Source of the DNA: Aquitalea palustris | GTDB taxonomy: Bacteria > Pseudomonadota > Gammaproteobacteria > Burkholderiales > Chromobacteriaceae | Length of the DNA: 64,000 bases | Reading direction: 5' to 3' | NCBI RefSeq assembly: GCF_003693445.1 | Contig: NZ_RFAR01000014.1 | Location: 1 to 64,000, forward strand | Shown: positions 38,395 through 48,068 of the stretch, one piece after another | How positions within the stretch are numbered: position 1 is the stretch's first letter | Layout of the letters: every line of letters begins with the position of its first letter | Position numbers and translations under genes: made by a program | The notes under the pieces: generated by a model | The model's input: the letters and a program-made list of their open reading frames with translations, nothing else | Told to the model about the DNA's origin: nothing | The model's database searches: none

Positions 38395-39327
38395 ATGGGA
38401 ACAAATGGCTTGATAGCCATGCTGCCGGACATGGCGGTATTTGTGCTGGTGGTGGAGCGTGGCAGCTTTTCGGCGGCGGCACGGCAGCTGGGCATGACGC
38501 CATCGGCGCTCAGCCGCCAGGTAGCACGGCTGGAGGCGGCGCTGGGGGTGCGGCTGCTGGAACGCACTACCCGCCAGCTGCGGCTGACCGATGCCGGGCA
38601 GGCCACGCTGGCACGCTGTCGCAGCATGCTGGATGCCGCCGACGAAGCGGTGCAACTGGCCCAGCAACAACATGCCCGGCCGCAGGGCCGGGTGCGCATC
38701 AGCATGCCCAAGGCTTTTGGCCGCTTTGTGGTGGCACCGCTGATGCCGGCCTTCCTCGCCAGTTATCCACAGGTGGATGTGGAGCTGTTCATCAGCGACC
38801 GCGATGTCGACCCATTGGCCGAGGGGCTGGACCTAACCGTTCGGGTGACCGACACCCCGCCGCCGGGCATGGCCGGGCGGCCCTTGCTGCCGGTGCGCCA
38901 GCTGCTGTGTGCTTCGCCGCAGTATCTGGCCACGCATGGCCGGCCCGTCCATCCACGTGATCTGACCCAGCACCTGTGTCTGTACCTGGCCGAGCATGAG
39001 GCCGACAAGCGCTGGCAGCTGCAGCGTGGCAATGAACAGCTGACAGTGGCGGTGAGTGGCCGCTATGCCACCAATCACAGCGAACTGCGGCTGCAAGGCG
39101 TGCTGGCCCACCTGGGCATTGCACCCCTGCCGCACTTTACCGCGCAGGCCGCACTGGCGGCGGGGCAGGTGGAAACCGTGCTGGACGATTGGGAGTTCAC
39201 CACCGCCTATCGCGGCATGGCCTGGCTGCTGTATCCGCCCAATCGCTATCTGGCGCCCAAGGTGCGGGTGCTGATCGACTATCTGGCCGATGCGCTGGCG
39301 GATCAAACCACACCCATGACACGGTAA
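38395..39327 (+). CDS. LysR-family transcriptional regulator
   Basis: The 310-residue protein has an N-terminal winged helix-turn-helix (MAVFVLVVERGSFSAAARQLGMTPSALSRQVARLEA) and a type-2 effector domain (GRVRISMPKAFGRFVVAPLM). It belongs to the group that includes small transport or quinone-responsive regulators such as AaeR/DmlR-like proteins. The start is uncertain: ATG 38395 has AGGAA about 10 nt upstream, and ATG 38449 lies further in. The effector is unknown. Divergent placement to the EamA gene is the usual regulator-target layout. Confidence 0.9.
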   Translation: MGTNGLIAMLPDMAVFVLVVERGSFSAAARQLGMTPSALSRQVARLEAALGVRLLERTTRQLRLTDAGQATLARCRSMLDAADEAVQLAQQQHARPQGRVRISMPKAFGRFVVAPLMPAFLASYPQVDVELFISDRDVDPLAEGLDLTVRVTDTPPPGMAGRPLLPVRQLLCASPQYLATHGRPVHPRDLTQHLCLYLAEHEADKRWQLQRGNEQLTVAVSGRYATNHSELRLQGVLAHLGIAPLPHFTAQAALAAGQVETVLDDWEFTTAYRGMAWLLYPPNRYLAPKVRVLIDYLADALADQTTPMTR

Positions 39328-39433
39328 TGCCACAGCCGGGCAAGAGCCGACTCGCCCTGAGGGGAGGCTTTCCCTATAATTGCCGCTGCTGCCTTGGGGT
39401 AGCCCAGAACAATCACCGCAGGGAATCATCGAG

Positions 39434-40816
39434 ATGCAAGAAAGCCATGCCTGGTCCGGTCGCTTCAGCGAACCGGTTTCCGAACTCGTCAAGAAATACA
39501 CCGCCTCGATCGACTTCGACAAACGTCTGGCCGAATTCGACATCGAAGGCTCGCTGGCGCACGCCGCCATGCTGAACAAGGCGGGTGTGCTGTCCGATGA
39601 CGACGTGGCGGCAATCCGACGCGGCATGGCTGAAATCCTGGACGATATCCGCGCCGGCCGGCTGGAGTGGAGTGTGGATCTGGAAGACGTGCACATGAAT
39701 GTGGAACGTCGCCTCACCGACAAGATTGGCGATGCCGGCAAACGCCTGCACACCGGCCGTTCGCGTAATGACCAGGTAGCCACCGACATTCGCCTGTGGC
39801 TGCGCGCGCAGATCGACGCCATCGTCGGCTTCATCGCCGAACTGCAAACCAGCTTGCTGGAGCTGGCAGAAAAGCATGCTGACACCGTGATGCCGGGCTT
39901 CACCCACCTGCAAGTGGCCCAGCCGGTGACCTTTGGCCACCACATGCTGGCCTATGTGGAAATGCTGGCACGCGACGCCGAACGCATGAGCGACTGCCGC
40001 AAGCGCGTCAACCGCCTGCCGCTGGGTGCGGCCGCACTGGCCGGCACCACCTTCCCCATCGACCGTCATTACACCGCGCAGCTGCTGGGTTTTGACGATG
40101 TCTGCCACAACTCGCTGGACGCCGTGTCCGACCGTGACTTCGCCATCGAATTCACCGCCGCCGCCAGCCTGGTGATGGTGCACCTGAGCCGGCTGTCGGA
40201 AGAGCTGATCCTGTGGATGAGCCCGCGTGTCGGCTTCATCGACATCGCCGACCGCTTCTGCACCGGCAGCTCCATCATGCCGCAGAAGAAAAACCCGGAC
40301 GTGCCAGAACTGGTACGTGGCAAATCCGGCCGCGTGGTAGGCCACCTGATTGCGCTGGTCACCCTGATGAAGGCGCAGCCGCTGGCTTACAACAAGGACA
40401 ATCAGGAAGACAAGGAACCCTTGTTCGACACCGTGGACACGCTGATCGACACCCTGCGCATCTACGCCGACATGATGCGTGGCGTCACCGTGAAGCCGGA
40501 AGCCATGCGCGCCGCCGTGCTACAGGGCTTTGCCACTGCCACCGACCTGGCCGACTACCTGGTGAAGAAGGGCCTGCCCTTCCGCGACAGCCACGAAGTG
40601 GTGGCCCTGAGCGTGCGCTATGCCGAAGGCCGTGGCGTGGATCTGGCCGATCTGTCGCTGGAAGAGCTGCAACAGTTCAGCAAGCTGATCGAGCAGGACA
40701 TCTACCAGGTACTGACGCCGGAAGGCAGCCTGGCCCAGCGTGACCATGTTGGCGGTACCGCACCCAATCAGGTACGTGCCCAGATTGCCCGCCACAAGGC
40801 AAGACTGGCAGGTTGA
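39434..40816 (+). CDS. argH: Argininosuccinate lyase
   Basis: Last step of arginine synthesis: argininosuccinate to arginine and fumarate. The 460 residues match the usual length. Motifs: [55 protein letters not shown], and the superfamily signature [12 protein letters not shown]. The start at 39434 matches the family; the upstream frame is non-coding. A terminator follows. Confidence 0.98.
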   Translation: MQESHAWSGRFSEPVSELVKKYTASIDFDKRLAEFDIEGSLAHAAMLNKAGVLSDDDVAAIRRGMAEILDDIRAGRLEWSVDLEDVHMNVERRLTDKIGDAGKRLHTGRSRNDQVATDIRLWLRAQIDAIVGFIAELQTSLLELAEKHADTVMPGFTHLQVAQPVTFGHHMLAYVEMLARDAERMSDCRKRVNRLPLGAAALAGTTFPIDRHYTAQLLGFDDVCHNSLDAVSDRDFAIEFTAAASLVMVHLSRLSEELILWMSPRVGFIDIADRFCTGSSIMPQKKNPDVPELVRGKSGRVVGHLIALVTLMKAQPLAYNKDNQEDKEPLFDTVDTLIDTLRIYADMMRGVTVKPEAMRAAVLQGFATATDLADYLVKKGLPFRDSHEVVALSVRYAEGRGVDLADLSLEELQQFSKLIEQDIYQVLTPEGSLAQRDHVGGTAPNQVRAQIARHKARLAG

Positions 40817-40839
40817 TCAGTTAATACAGTTTCAAACCA

Positions 40840-40863
40840 AACCGCCGCTCTCGGCGGTTTTTT
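40840..40863 (+). terminator. Terminator after argH
   Basis: AACCGCCG and CGGCGGTT form an 8-bp stem around CTCT and lead into a T6 run. Confidence 0.85.
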
Positions 40864-40908
40864 ATTGGCCTACAGTGGGACCTGTGATGAATTTTCAGCG
40901 GGGGTTCC

Positions 40909-42495
40909 GTGCAATTTCCTTCCATCGAACCGCTGGGTCGCAGCCAGCGCATCATGCTGACCATGCTGCCCGGCCTGGCCTTGTTGATGCTGGGCGGCCT
41001 GTTGATGCTGTATCAGTTTCATGCGGGCATCCAGCACACGCTGGCGAGCCAGCTGGCCTTCAAGCTGAAAAAGATCGAACAGATACTGGATCAGGCCCAG
41101 AAAGTCGGCGAAAGCATGCTGCAGCAGCCCAGCCTGGAGTGTCCGGTCATTTATCCGGAAATACGCCGTCAGGTCACGACCCAGCCTTATGTCCGTTCGA
41201 TGCGGCTGGTTGATCACGCGGGCAGGGTGTATTGCGATTCGGTCATTGGCTGGCATGCACCGGCCTATTCGCAGGAATACCCGCGTGCGGAACGGCTGCA
41301 ATTATGGCGCGGCAACCGCTTGTCGCCCTGGCACCCCTTGCTGATGTTGTGGCTGGAGGCCAAACGTAGCGATGTCAACGGCATCCAGGTCGTGGTGGAT
41401 AGTGATTATCTCAAGGACCGACTGGCCCATCTGGAGCGGGATACCCGGTTTTATCTGCAGGTTGGTGAACGCTGGCTGGACGAAGACGGTGGCATGACCT
41501 TCCCGCCGGTCCGCCCTTACTGGCAACAGCGCAGCCTGGCATCCGCGCATTATCCCCTAGCCATCGTCATGGACTACTCCATGCCAAAGATGCTGCTGCA
41601 AAGACTGAGCCAGGAGCCGGATCAGCTGGTTTTGCTGCTGCTGTTCAGCTGCACTTTCAGCTGGGGTTTTCATCGCCTGCTGCTGCGCAGTGGTGCGCCC
41701 AGCCGCGAACTGCAAAGGGCAGTCCGCCAGCAGGAATTCATTCCCTACCTGCAACCGCTGGTCGACAGCCACCATCTGCAGTGGTGCGGGGTGGAGGTGC
41801 TGATGCGCTGGCAGCATCCGCTTGATGGCATGGTGCTGCCGGAGTTGTTCATCCCCTTTGCCGAGAGTACCGGCCATATCGTGGCCATGACCCGCTCGCT
41901 GATGCAGCAGACTGCCGCGCAACTGGGTACGCTCAGCTTGCCGGCCGGTTTTCAGATCAGCATCAATGTCAGTGCCGCCTATGTGGCGGATGGCTCCTTG
42001 CCGGTCGACTGCGCCGCCTTTCTGGCGGTTTTCCCGCCTGGCAGCATCCGGCTCACCCTGGAATTGACCGAGCGCGAACTGATCACCACCGGCCCCCAGA
42101 CCGATGCCCTGCTGGCGCAGCTGCACGAGCTGGGCGTGCGCATCGCCATCGATGATTTCGGCACCGGGCATTCCAGCTTGTCCTATTTGCAGAAAATGGA
42201 TGTGGATGAACTGAAAATAGACCGCAGCTTTGTGGCCGGCATCGGCAGTGACAGCCTGTCGGCGGATATCCTGGACAGCATTTTGCAGCTGGCGGCCAAG
42301 CTGGGGCTGACAGTGGTGGCAGAAGGGGTGGAGTACGTGGAGCAGGAAGATTATCTGCGCCAGCATGGTGCCCATCTGCTGCAGGGCTACCGCTATGCGC
42401 GGCCCATGCCGATCAGCGAGTTCCTGCTGCGTCCCGAATGGCATAATAGGCCTTCCGAACCGCGTACCCGCCCACGTGCCGAGCTACCCCTCTAA
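40909..42495 (+). CDS. CSS-motif EAL domain c-di-GMP phosphodiesterase
   Basis: The 528-residue inner-membrane protein has an N-terminal membrane segment (IMLTMLPGLALLMLGGLLML), a periplasmic domain with two cysteines (LECPV and YCDSV) fitting the CSS motif, a second membrane segment (VLLLLFSCTFSWGFHRLL), and an EAL domain. The catalytic signature reads EVLMRW, with Val in place of Ala. The residues that bind metal and substrate look intact (ELTERE, DDFGTGHSSLSYL, DELKIDRSF, AEGVE), so activity is likely. In PdeC-like proteins the periplasmic disulfide controls activity and proteolysis. The start is GTG 40909 with a G-rich site upstream. It overlaps the racemase-like gene closely. Confidence 0.87.
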   Translation: MQFPSIEPLGRSQRIMLTMLPGLALLMLGGLLMLYQFHAGIQHTLASQLAFKLKKIEQILDQAQKVGESMLQQPSLECPVIYPEIRRQVTTQPYVRSMRLVDHAGRVYCDSVIGWHAPAYSQEYPRAERLQLWRGNRLSPWHPLLMLWLEAKRSDVNGIQVVVDSDYLKDRLAHLERDTRFYLQVGERWLDEDGGMTFPPVRPYWQQRSLASAHYPLAIVMDYSMPKMLLQRLSQEPDQLVLLLLFSCTFSWGFHRLLLRSGAPSRELQRAVRQQEFIPYLQPLVDSHHLQWCGVEVLMRWQHPLDGMVLPELFIPFAESTGHIVAMTRSLMQQTAAQLGTLSLPAGFQISINVSAAYVADGSLPVDCAAFLAVFPPGSIRLTLELTERELITTGPQTDALLAQLHELGVRIAIDDFGTGHSSLSYLQKMDVDELKIDRSFVAGIGSDSLSADILDSILQLAAKLGLTVVAEGVEYVEQEDYLRQHGAHLLQGYRYARPMPISEFLLRPEWHNRPSEPRTRPRAELPL

Positions 42496-42498
42496 TGG

Positions 42499-43221
42499 AT
42501 GACAAGCCCAAACATGACTCTCCCCGTTATCGGCATTGCCGGCGTAACCGTTCCCGGTGCGCTGGACTGCCTGTCCAAAATGCATCAACTTTCCGCCCTC
42601 ATGTGTGGCGGTCACCATCATCACCCCCGCTTCGTGCTGGACCAGCCAGACTTTGGCGTGGTGCATGCCGCCCAGTTGCAAGAGCGCTGGGATATTGTCG
42701 AGGACTCCATTGTCGGCTCTTTGCAGCGACTGGCCGTGGCCGGGGCGCAACTGGCGGTGATCCCGGCCAATACCGTGCATTGCCGTATCGACGGCATCCG
42801 CCAGCGCTCCCCCGTGCCGGTGCTGAGCATGCTGGATGTGGTGGCGGCCGATTGCCAGCGCCGTGGTTTGCGCCGGGTGGGCGTGCTGGGCACGCGCTGG
42901 ACCATGCAGTCCCATCTTTACCGTGCGCCGTTTGCTGCTGTGGGCATCGAAGAGTGCATTCCGGATCCGGCGCAGCAGGCCATGCTGCAGCAGGTGATTT
43001 TTGACGAGCTGGTGCCCACCGGCAGGGCCAGTGCGGATGGCCTGCGCCAGCTGCTGCTGGTGGTGGCTGGCTTGCGTGCCGAGGGCTGCGATGGCCTTGC
43101 CCTGGCCTGTACCGAGCTACCGCTGGTGCTGGACGAGGCCAATTGCGGCATGCCGGCAGTGGATACCACGGCGGCACTGGCGGCAGCGGCCATGCAGGCC
43201 GTGCTTGGTGCGTCCGGCTAG
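42499..43221 (+). CDS. Aspartate/glutamate racemase-family protein with a replaced catalytic cysteine
   Basis: The 240-residue protein has the family fold: LPVIGIAGVTVPGALDC at the start, a first active-site region VIPANTVH, and a second region LACTELPLVL. Family racemases use two cysteines, in xCNT and GCTE; here the first is Ala (PANT) while the second is kept. The enzyme may therefore be a one-sided racemase, a lyase or isomerase, or inactive. Its start lies 3 nt after the EAL gene, so translational coupling is likely; another ATG is at 42514. The substrate is unknown. Confidence 0.8.
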   Translation: MTSPNMTLPVIGIAGVTVPGALDCLSKMHQLSALMCGGHHHHPRFVLDQPDFGVVHAAQLQERWDIVEDSIVGSLQRLAVAGAQLAVIPANTVHCRIDGIRQRSPVPVLSMLDVVAADCQRRGLRRVGVLGTRWTMQSHLYRAPFAAVGIEECIPDPAQQAMLQQVIFDELVPTGRASADGLRQLLLVVAGLRAEGCDGLALACTELPLVLDEANCGMPAVDTTAALAAAAMQAVLGASG

Positions 43222-43329
43222 CTGTTGTACGGGATACGGCTTTCGCTGCCGGCTTGTGGCGGGTCAAGGGCGGATAGGTGCAAGCATTTGCCCTTTGACC
43301 GGAAAATATGTTAGTAACTAAACATGATT

Positions 43330-43341
43330 TTCGGAATCGAA
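43330..43341. promoter_or_regulatory. GlpR-type operator
   Basis: TTCG-GAAT-CGAA has the exact core spacing of the E. coli GlpR operator (TTCG, four bases, CGAA). It ends 5 bp before the glpR start codon, as expected for autorepression. The outer bases ATGATT on the left partly fit the longer consensus. Confidence 0.5.
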
Positions 43342-43346
43342 TCCCT

Positions 43347-44117
43347 ATGAGCCGCTCACCCCGTCACGACAAGATTCTGCAGCTGGTCCGCGAAAACGGC
43401 TTCATGCCGATCGAAGAGCTGGCCAGACTGCTCGATGTCACGCCGCAGACCATCCGGCGCGACATCAACCAGCTGTGCGAAGAAAATTTGCTGCGCCGTT
43501 ATCACGGCGGTGCTGCTCTGGGCAGTAGCGTGGAGAATGAGGATTACTTTGCGCGCAAAGGAAAATTCCAGAGCGAAAAGGCACATATTGCCGACATGAT
43601 CGCCGGCAGCATTCCCGATCATGCCTCGCTGTTCATGAGCATCGGTACCACCATCGAGGCGGTGGCGCAGGCGCTTACCATTACCCACAAGGGTTTGCGC
43701 GTCATCACCAACAATATCCATGTGGCTTCCATCATGTCGGCCAACCCGGATTTCACCGTGATGATTACCTCCGGCGTGGTGCGTGCATCGGATGGCGGTA
43801 TCACCGGGGTGGCCACGCTGGACTTCATCAACCAGTTCAAGGTGGATTACGCCATCATCGGCGTGTCCGGCATCGAGACCGATGGCTCGCTGCTGGATTT
43901 CGACTATCGCGAAGTGCGGGTGGCGCAGGCGATGATGGCCAATGCCCGTCACCGTTACCTGGCGGCCGACCATAGCAAGTTTGGCCGCAATGCCCTGGTG
44001 CGCATGGGGCATATCAGTGAATTCCACACCGTGTTCACCGATGCCGAGCCGCCAGAGTCGCTGGCCAAGCTGCTGGAAGAGCACAATGTACGGTTGATTC
44101 TGGCCGACGCAGTCTGA
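43347..44117 (+). CDS. glpR: Glycerol-3-phosphate regulon repressor (DeoR family)
   Basis: The 256-residue repressor has the DeoR helix-turn-helix (IEELARLLDVTPQTIRRDINQL, then RYHGGAAL) and a sugar-phosphate-binding domain with FMSIGTTIEAVAQAL, TNNIHVAS, DGGITGVATLDFINQFKVD, GVSGIETDGSLLDFDYREVR and DHSKFGRNA. This text closely follows E. coli GlpR as remembered. No glpK/glpD/glpF genes are in the window. The start at 43347 lacks a clear ribosome site; the operator sits right in front of it. A terminator follows. Confidence 0.88.
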   Translation: MSRSPRHDKILQLVRENGFMPIEELARLLDVTPQTIRRDINQLCEENLLRRYHGGAALGSSVENEDYFARKGKFQSEKAHIADMIAGSIPDHASLFMSIGTTIEAVAQALTITHKGLRVITNNIHVASIMSANPDFTVMITSGVVRASDGGITGVATLDFINQFKVDYAIIGVSGIETDGSLLDFDYREVRVAQAMMANARHRYLAADHSKFGRNALVRMGHISEFHTVFTDAEPPESLAKLLEEHNVRLILADAV

Positions 44118-44154
44118 GCGGGTGGGTGCGATTGCACCACCCTGTTGAAGATGA

Positions 44155-44179
44155 AAAACGCCCGCTTAGCGGGCGTTTT
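44155..44179. terminator. Bidirectional terminator between glpR and GGDEF gene
   Basis: AAAACGCCCGC and GCGGGCGTTTT form an 11-bp perfect stem with loop TTA. It serves the two convergent genes. Confidence 0.92.
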
Positions 44180-44203
44180 GCTTGGGCGGGTGCTTTGCCG
44201 GAT

Positions 44204-45835
44204 TCAGGCCTCGGATTCGCGCCGCGACAGCGGGGACTGCTCGGGTGAGTAGCCCTCTACCCGGTTGCGTCCCAGTCGCTTGGCCTGGTACAGCATGTCG
44301 TCCGCCTGCTGCACCAGCTGGGTGGTGTCCTCGGCGCTGGCCAGCGAGCTGATGCCGACGCTGAAGGTCTGGTGGAAGGTTTGTTGGTTGCTGCGCTGCT
44401 CGATCTGGGAAAAGGCCTGGCGCATGGCATTCATGATGCGCAGCGCGTCCTCCTGGCGGGTGCCGGGCAGCACGATGGCAAATTCTTCACCGCCATAGCG
44501 GCTGATCAGGTCGGAACGGCGTAGCCGCTCTTTCAGGAAGCGCGCCAGATTCACCAGCACCTCGTCGCCGGCCGGGTGGCCATAGCTATCGTTGATGGTC
44601 TTGAAGTGGTCCAGATCCAGCATCACCAGCGACAGCGCACGCTGGTCGCGCTTGGCGCGCAATACTTCGTATTCCAGCTGGGCATACAGATGAGAGTGGT
44701 TGAGCAGGCCGGTGAGGCTGTCGTTGATCATGTAGGAGCGCAGCTTGCGGTAGCGGCGGGCGCGGTTGATCACCGTGACCACCAGCTCCTCCGGCGCCAC
44801 CGGCTTGGTGAGGAAGCCGTCAATGCCCAGTGTCAGGGTATCCAGCTGGATGGACTGACGCTTTTCCACTGAGAGGAACAGGATGGGAATCCCGTCCAGC
44901 AAGCGTTGCTGGCGGATGATCTGCGCCAGCTCCATGCCGTTGCACTCCGGCATGTACATATCCATCAGGATCAGGTCCGGGCGGAATTGCACGATGCCGT
45001 CCAGCACCCGTGCCGGGTCGGTCACCTGCAGCGCATCCACGCCATGGCTGTTCAGCACATTGGCGTAGAGGCCAGCCAGCGAGGCCATGTCCTCCACGAT
45101 CATCACCCGCAGCGGATCGCGTTTTTCTCCCAGGTCGCCAAAGTTCAGGTTGTCGATCAGCTCGTGCGCCAGCAGCGGCCAGGCCAGGAAGCCGGCGGCA
45201 CCGGCTCGCACCGCTTGCAGCCGCGCCTCGAAGTCGTAGCGCGGCGAGCAGAACAGCAGCGGACACAGGCCGCGTATGGTATCGGCCAGCGCCATGATCG
45301 GGTCGCCGGGGGTGAAGTCGGTATAGGCCACCACCGCTGCTGGCGTGGCCTCCTGCAGCGCCTGGGCCAGCTTGGAGGCCTGGTACATGGTCTGCACCAT
45401 GAAGCCATAGCAGGACAGCTGCTCGCTCAGGTTGTGCGCTTCCTCGCTGGGCGGCATCCACAGATAGACCAGATGCGGGCCCTGCTGCATCAGTCCACCG
45501 CTGAAGTACTCCGGCAACAGCTGGCGGCCTTCCATCATGGCCAGCTGGCTGACGATGCCCAGATGGTGGCGTAGCGCACCATAGCGTTCGGTTTCACCCG
45601 GCACCGTGTCGTTCTGTATCAGCCATAGCTGTAACAGCTCGCGCAGTGCCAGGCACTCCGGCAGCAGTTGTGCGGCGTCTTCACCCTGAATGTAACGTTC
45701 CAGATTACTGACCAAGGACAGCAGATGCGCGGCCAGCGAGCGATCCCAGCGGGTAACCAGCATGTGGCCAATACGGTCGATCTCGCGTGCCGCGTGCTCT
45801 CTTGCCGAAATATTTGCGTTGCTTTCCAGCGTCAT
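44204..45835 (-). CDS. Receiver-GGDEF diguanylate cyclase response regulator (PleD-like)
   Basis: The 543-residue cytoplasmic protein has a helical N-terminal region (about 1-130), a degenerate receiver-like domain, and a full receiver domain near residues 255-375 (VMIVEDMASLAG, LILMDMYMPECNG with the phospho-acceptor Asp, and LTKPVAPEEL). A GGDEF domain ends the protein, with the active loop RYGGEEFAIVLPG and the segment NDSLTGLLNHSHL. It should make c-di-GMP when phosphorylated, as the REC-REC-GGDEF regulator PleD does. The start at 45835 is preferred; upstream codons continue but look non-coding. Its partner kinase is not adjacent. Confidence 0.9.
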   Translation of the reverse strand: MTLESNANISAREHAAREIDRIGHMLVTRWDRSLAAHLLSLVSNLERYIQGEDAAQLLPECLALRELLQLWLIQNDTVPGETERYGALRHHLGIVSQLAMMEGRQLLPEYFSGGLMQQGPHLVYLWMPPSEEAHNLSEQLSCYGFMVQTMYQASKLAQALQEATPAAVVAYTDFTPGDPIMALADTIRGLCPLLFCSPRYDFEARLQAVRAGAAGFLAWPLLAHELIDNLNFGDLGEKRDPLRVMIVEDMASLAGLYANVLNSHGVDALQVTDPARVLDGIVQFRPDLILMDMYMPECNGMELAQIIRQQRLLDGIPILFLSVEKRQSIQLDTLTLGIDGFLTKPVAPEELVVTVINRARRYRKLRSYMINDSLTGLLNHSHLYAQLEYEVLRAKRDQRALSLVMLDLDHFKTINDSYGHPAGDEVLVNLARFLKERLRRSDLISRYGGEEFAIVLPGTRQEDALRIMNAMRQAFSQIEQRSNQQTFHQTFSVGISSLASAEDTTQLVQQADDMLYQAKRLGRNRVEGYSPEQSPLSRRESEA

Positions 45836-46114
45836 GGTGAATACCCGCTTCCTGCCGACATGCGAATTGTTATGTAAAGACGAGCTGGCCTGTGGCCGCC
45901 GCATGTTAAGACCCGCTGACAAAACCCCCGCTCCGGTGTTGCGCCGCCTTGCCGTACTATTTGTACTGTCTGCGGCGGTGCGTCTTGGCCCGGATTCTCT
46001 ACGAGGTTTTGCCAGCCGTTCCAAACCCTGTTGCTGCGCCGGCGTTTGCAAAGTGGCGCAGGGCTTGGAGGTGAAATGATATAATTTTGGCTTAATGAAT
46101 CAGTTGGCGCGCAA

Positions 46115-47989
46115 ATGAACGTATTTTACGAAGAAAGCGGCTCCTTCAAGGTTGGCACGATCGTTTCCCGTTCCGATGCCAGCTTGCAGGTAGATACTCA
46201 ACATGGCAAGCGAGCCAAGATCAAATCCAGCAATGTTTTCCTCGAGTTTAGCTCGACTGTGGCAGATTTTCTGCCCGCCGTAGAAAAAATGGCGAATGAA
46301 ATTGATCTGGATTTCCTGTGGGAGTGCAGCCCGGAAGACGAGTTCGAGCACGATGTGCTGGCCGCCGATTACTGGGGCCATGCGCCTTCGGCACTGGAAA
46401 GCGCAGCCATCATCCTGCGGGTGTTCGGCGCGCCCATGTATTTTTACAAAAAGGGCAAGGGCCGTTACAAGAAGGCCCCGGAAGAAGCCCTGAAAGCTGC
46501 GCTGGCCGGCATCGAGCGCAAGAAGCGCGAGCAGGAACAGATCGACGGCTGGGTAGCCGAACTGAAGGCCGGCAGCTTGCCCGAGGCCATCCGCAGCCAG
46601 TTGATGTCGCTGCTGTGGAAGCCGGACAAGAGCACGCTGGAGTTCAAGGCCTTTGATCAGGCCGCGCGCGAACTGAACCAGCCGCCGCTGAAACTGGCGC
46701 AAAGCGTGGGCGGCATCAGCTCGGTGCCCGACTACCTGATGGCCGGTTTCCTGATGGAGTACTTCCCCAAGGGCGCGGGTTTCGGCAAATACGCCGCACC
46801 GCAGCTGCCGCAGGATCTGCCGCTGGCCGAGGCGGTGGCCTTCTCCATTGATGATGCCAATACCACCGAGATCGACGATGCGCTGTCGGTCGTGGATCTG
46901 CCGGATGGCAACAAGCGGGTCGGCATCCATATCGCCGCGCCCACGCTGGGCGTGCCGGTGGATTCGGACATCGAAAAGCTGGTGTGGAGCCGCTTGTCCA
47001 CCGTGTATTTCCCCGGCGACAAGATCACCATGCTGCCGGATGACGTGGTACAGGCTTTCACCCTGCAAGAAGGCCAGGACTGCCCGGCGCTCAGCCTGTA
47101 TGTGGACGTGACGCCCGAGTTCGAACCGGTGGCTTATGAAAGCCGCATCGAGAAGGTGCGCATCGGGGCCAACCTGCGCCATGCCCAGCTGGAACAGCAG
47201 TTCAACGAAGACACCCTGCTGAACGATCCGGGTATCAACTACCCCTTCAAGCAGGAACTGACCTGGCTGTGGCATTTTGCCAATGCGCTGGAAAAGCGCC
47301 GTGGCAAATACGACCCCACCCGCCCGGTGCAGATGGACTACAACTTCGATGTGGTCGATGGCAAGGTGCAGATCACCCTGCGCAAGCGCGGTGCACCCAT
47401 GGACAAGCTGGTGTCGGAACTGATGATTCTGGCCAATAGCGAATGGGGCCGTATGCTGGCCGAGGCCGATATCCCGGCCATGTACCGCGCCCAGAGCATG
47501 GGCAAGGTGCGCATGACCACCCGTCCCGAGCCGCATATCGGCCTGGGCGTGGCGCAATATGCCTGGGCCACCTCGCCGCTGCGCCGTGCTACCGACTTCG
47601 TCAACCAGCGCCAGCTCACCGCGATGATCCGTGGCGAAAAGCCGCAGTTCGAACAGGGCAATGCCATGCTGTTTGCCCTGCTGCGCGATTTTGACACCAC
47701 CTATTCGGCTTATCTGGGCTTCCAGGACAAGCTGGAGCATTTCTGGTGCCTGCGCTGGTTTACTCAGGAAGGGGTCAGCAATATCACCGCTACCTTCATC
47801 AAGGAAGATCTGGTGCGTATTGATGGCTTGCCGATGCGCGTACGCATTCCGGGCCTGCCTGAGCTGGCGCGGGGCGACCGTATCCAGCTGAGCGTGATCC
47901 GCATCGACGAACTGATGGCCGAGATCGAGTTCCGCTTCACCGGCGTGGTGGGCCATGTCGAAGCGGCCAGCGAGGAAGAGGAAGGTTAA
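46115..47989 (+). CDS. RNase II/RNB-domain exoribonuclease family protein
   Basis: The 624-residue protein has an N-terminal OB-like region (FKVGTIVSRSDASLQVDT), a helical middle, and an RNB catalytic domain with AVAFSIDDANTTEIDDALSV, the conserved acidic cluster of the RNase II active site, plus WATSPLRRATDFVNQRQL. A C-terminal S1-like end follows. It is shorter than RNase R (about 800) and similar in size to RNase II. A 3'-5' exoribonuclease role in RNA turnover is expected from the family. The gene stands alone, between an upstream divergent GGDEF gene and a terminator. Confidence 0.9.
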   Translation: MNVFYEESGSFKVGTIVSRSDASLQVDTQHGKRAKIKSSNVFLEFSSTVADFLPAVEKMANEIDLDFLWECSPEDEFEHDVLAADYWGHAPSALESAAIILRVFGAPMYFYKKGKGRYKKAPEEALKAALAGIERKKREQEQIDGWVAELKAGSLPEAIRSQLMSLLWKPDKSTLEFKAFDQAARELNQPPLKLAQSVGGISSVPDYLMAGFLMEYFPKGAGFGKYAAPQLPQDLPLAEAVAFSIDDANTTEIDDALSVVDLPDGNKRVGIHIAAPTLGVPVDSDIEKLVWSRLSTVYFPGDKITMLPDDVVQAFTLQEGQDCPALSLYVDVTPEFEPVAYESRIEKVRIGANLRHAQLEQQFNEDTLLNDPGINYPFKQELTWLWHFANALEKRRGKYDPTRPVQMDYNFDVVDGKVQITLRKRGAPMDKLVSELMILANSEWGRMLAEADIPAMYRAQSMGKVRMTTRPEPHIGLGVAQYAWATSPLRRATDFVNQRQLTAMIRGEKPQFEQGNAMLFALLRDFDTTYSAYLGFQDKLEHFWCLRWFTQEGVSNITATFIKEDLVRIDGLPMRVRIPGLPELARGDRIQLSVIRIDELMAEIEFRFTGVVGHVEAASEEEEG

Positions 47990-48023
47990 GCCAGCAAGGC
48001 GCTTCCACTCAGGAGTCAAACAG

Positions 48024-48051
48024 AAAAGGCTGCCAGGAGGCAGCCTTTTTT
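48024..48051. terminator. Bidirectional terminator
   Basis: AAAAGGCTGCC and GGCAGCCTTTT form an 11-bp stem with loop AGGA and a T-run to 48051. It separates the RNB gene and the convergent HDOD gene. Confidence 0.92.
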
Positions 48052-48068
48052 CGTATTGCTACGCTGGC

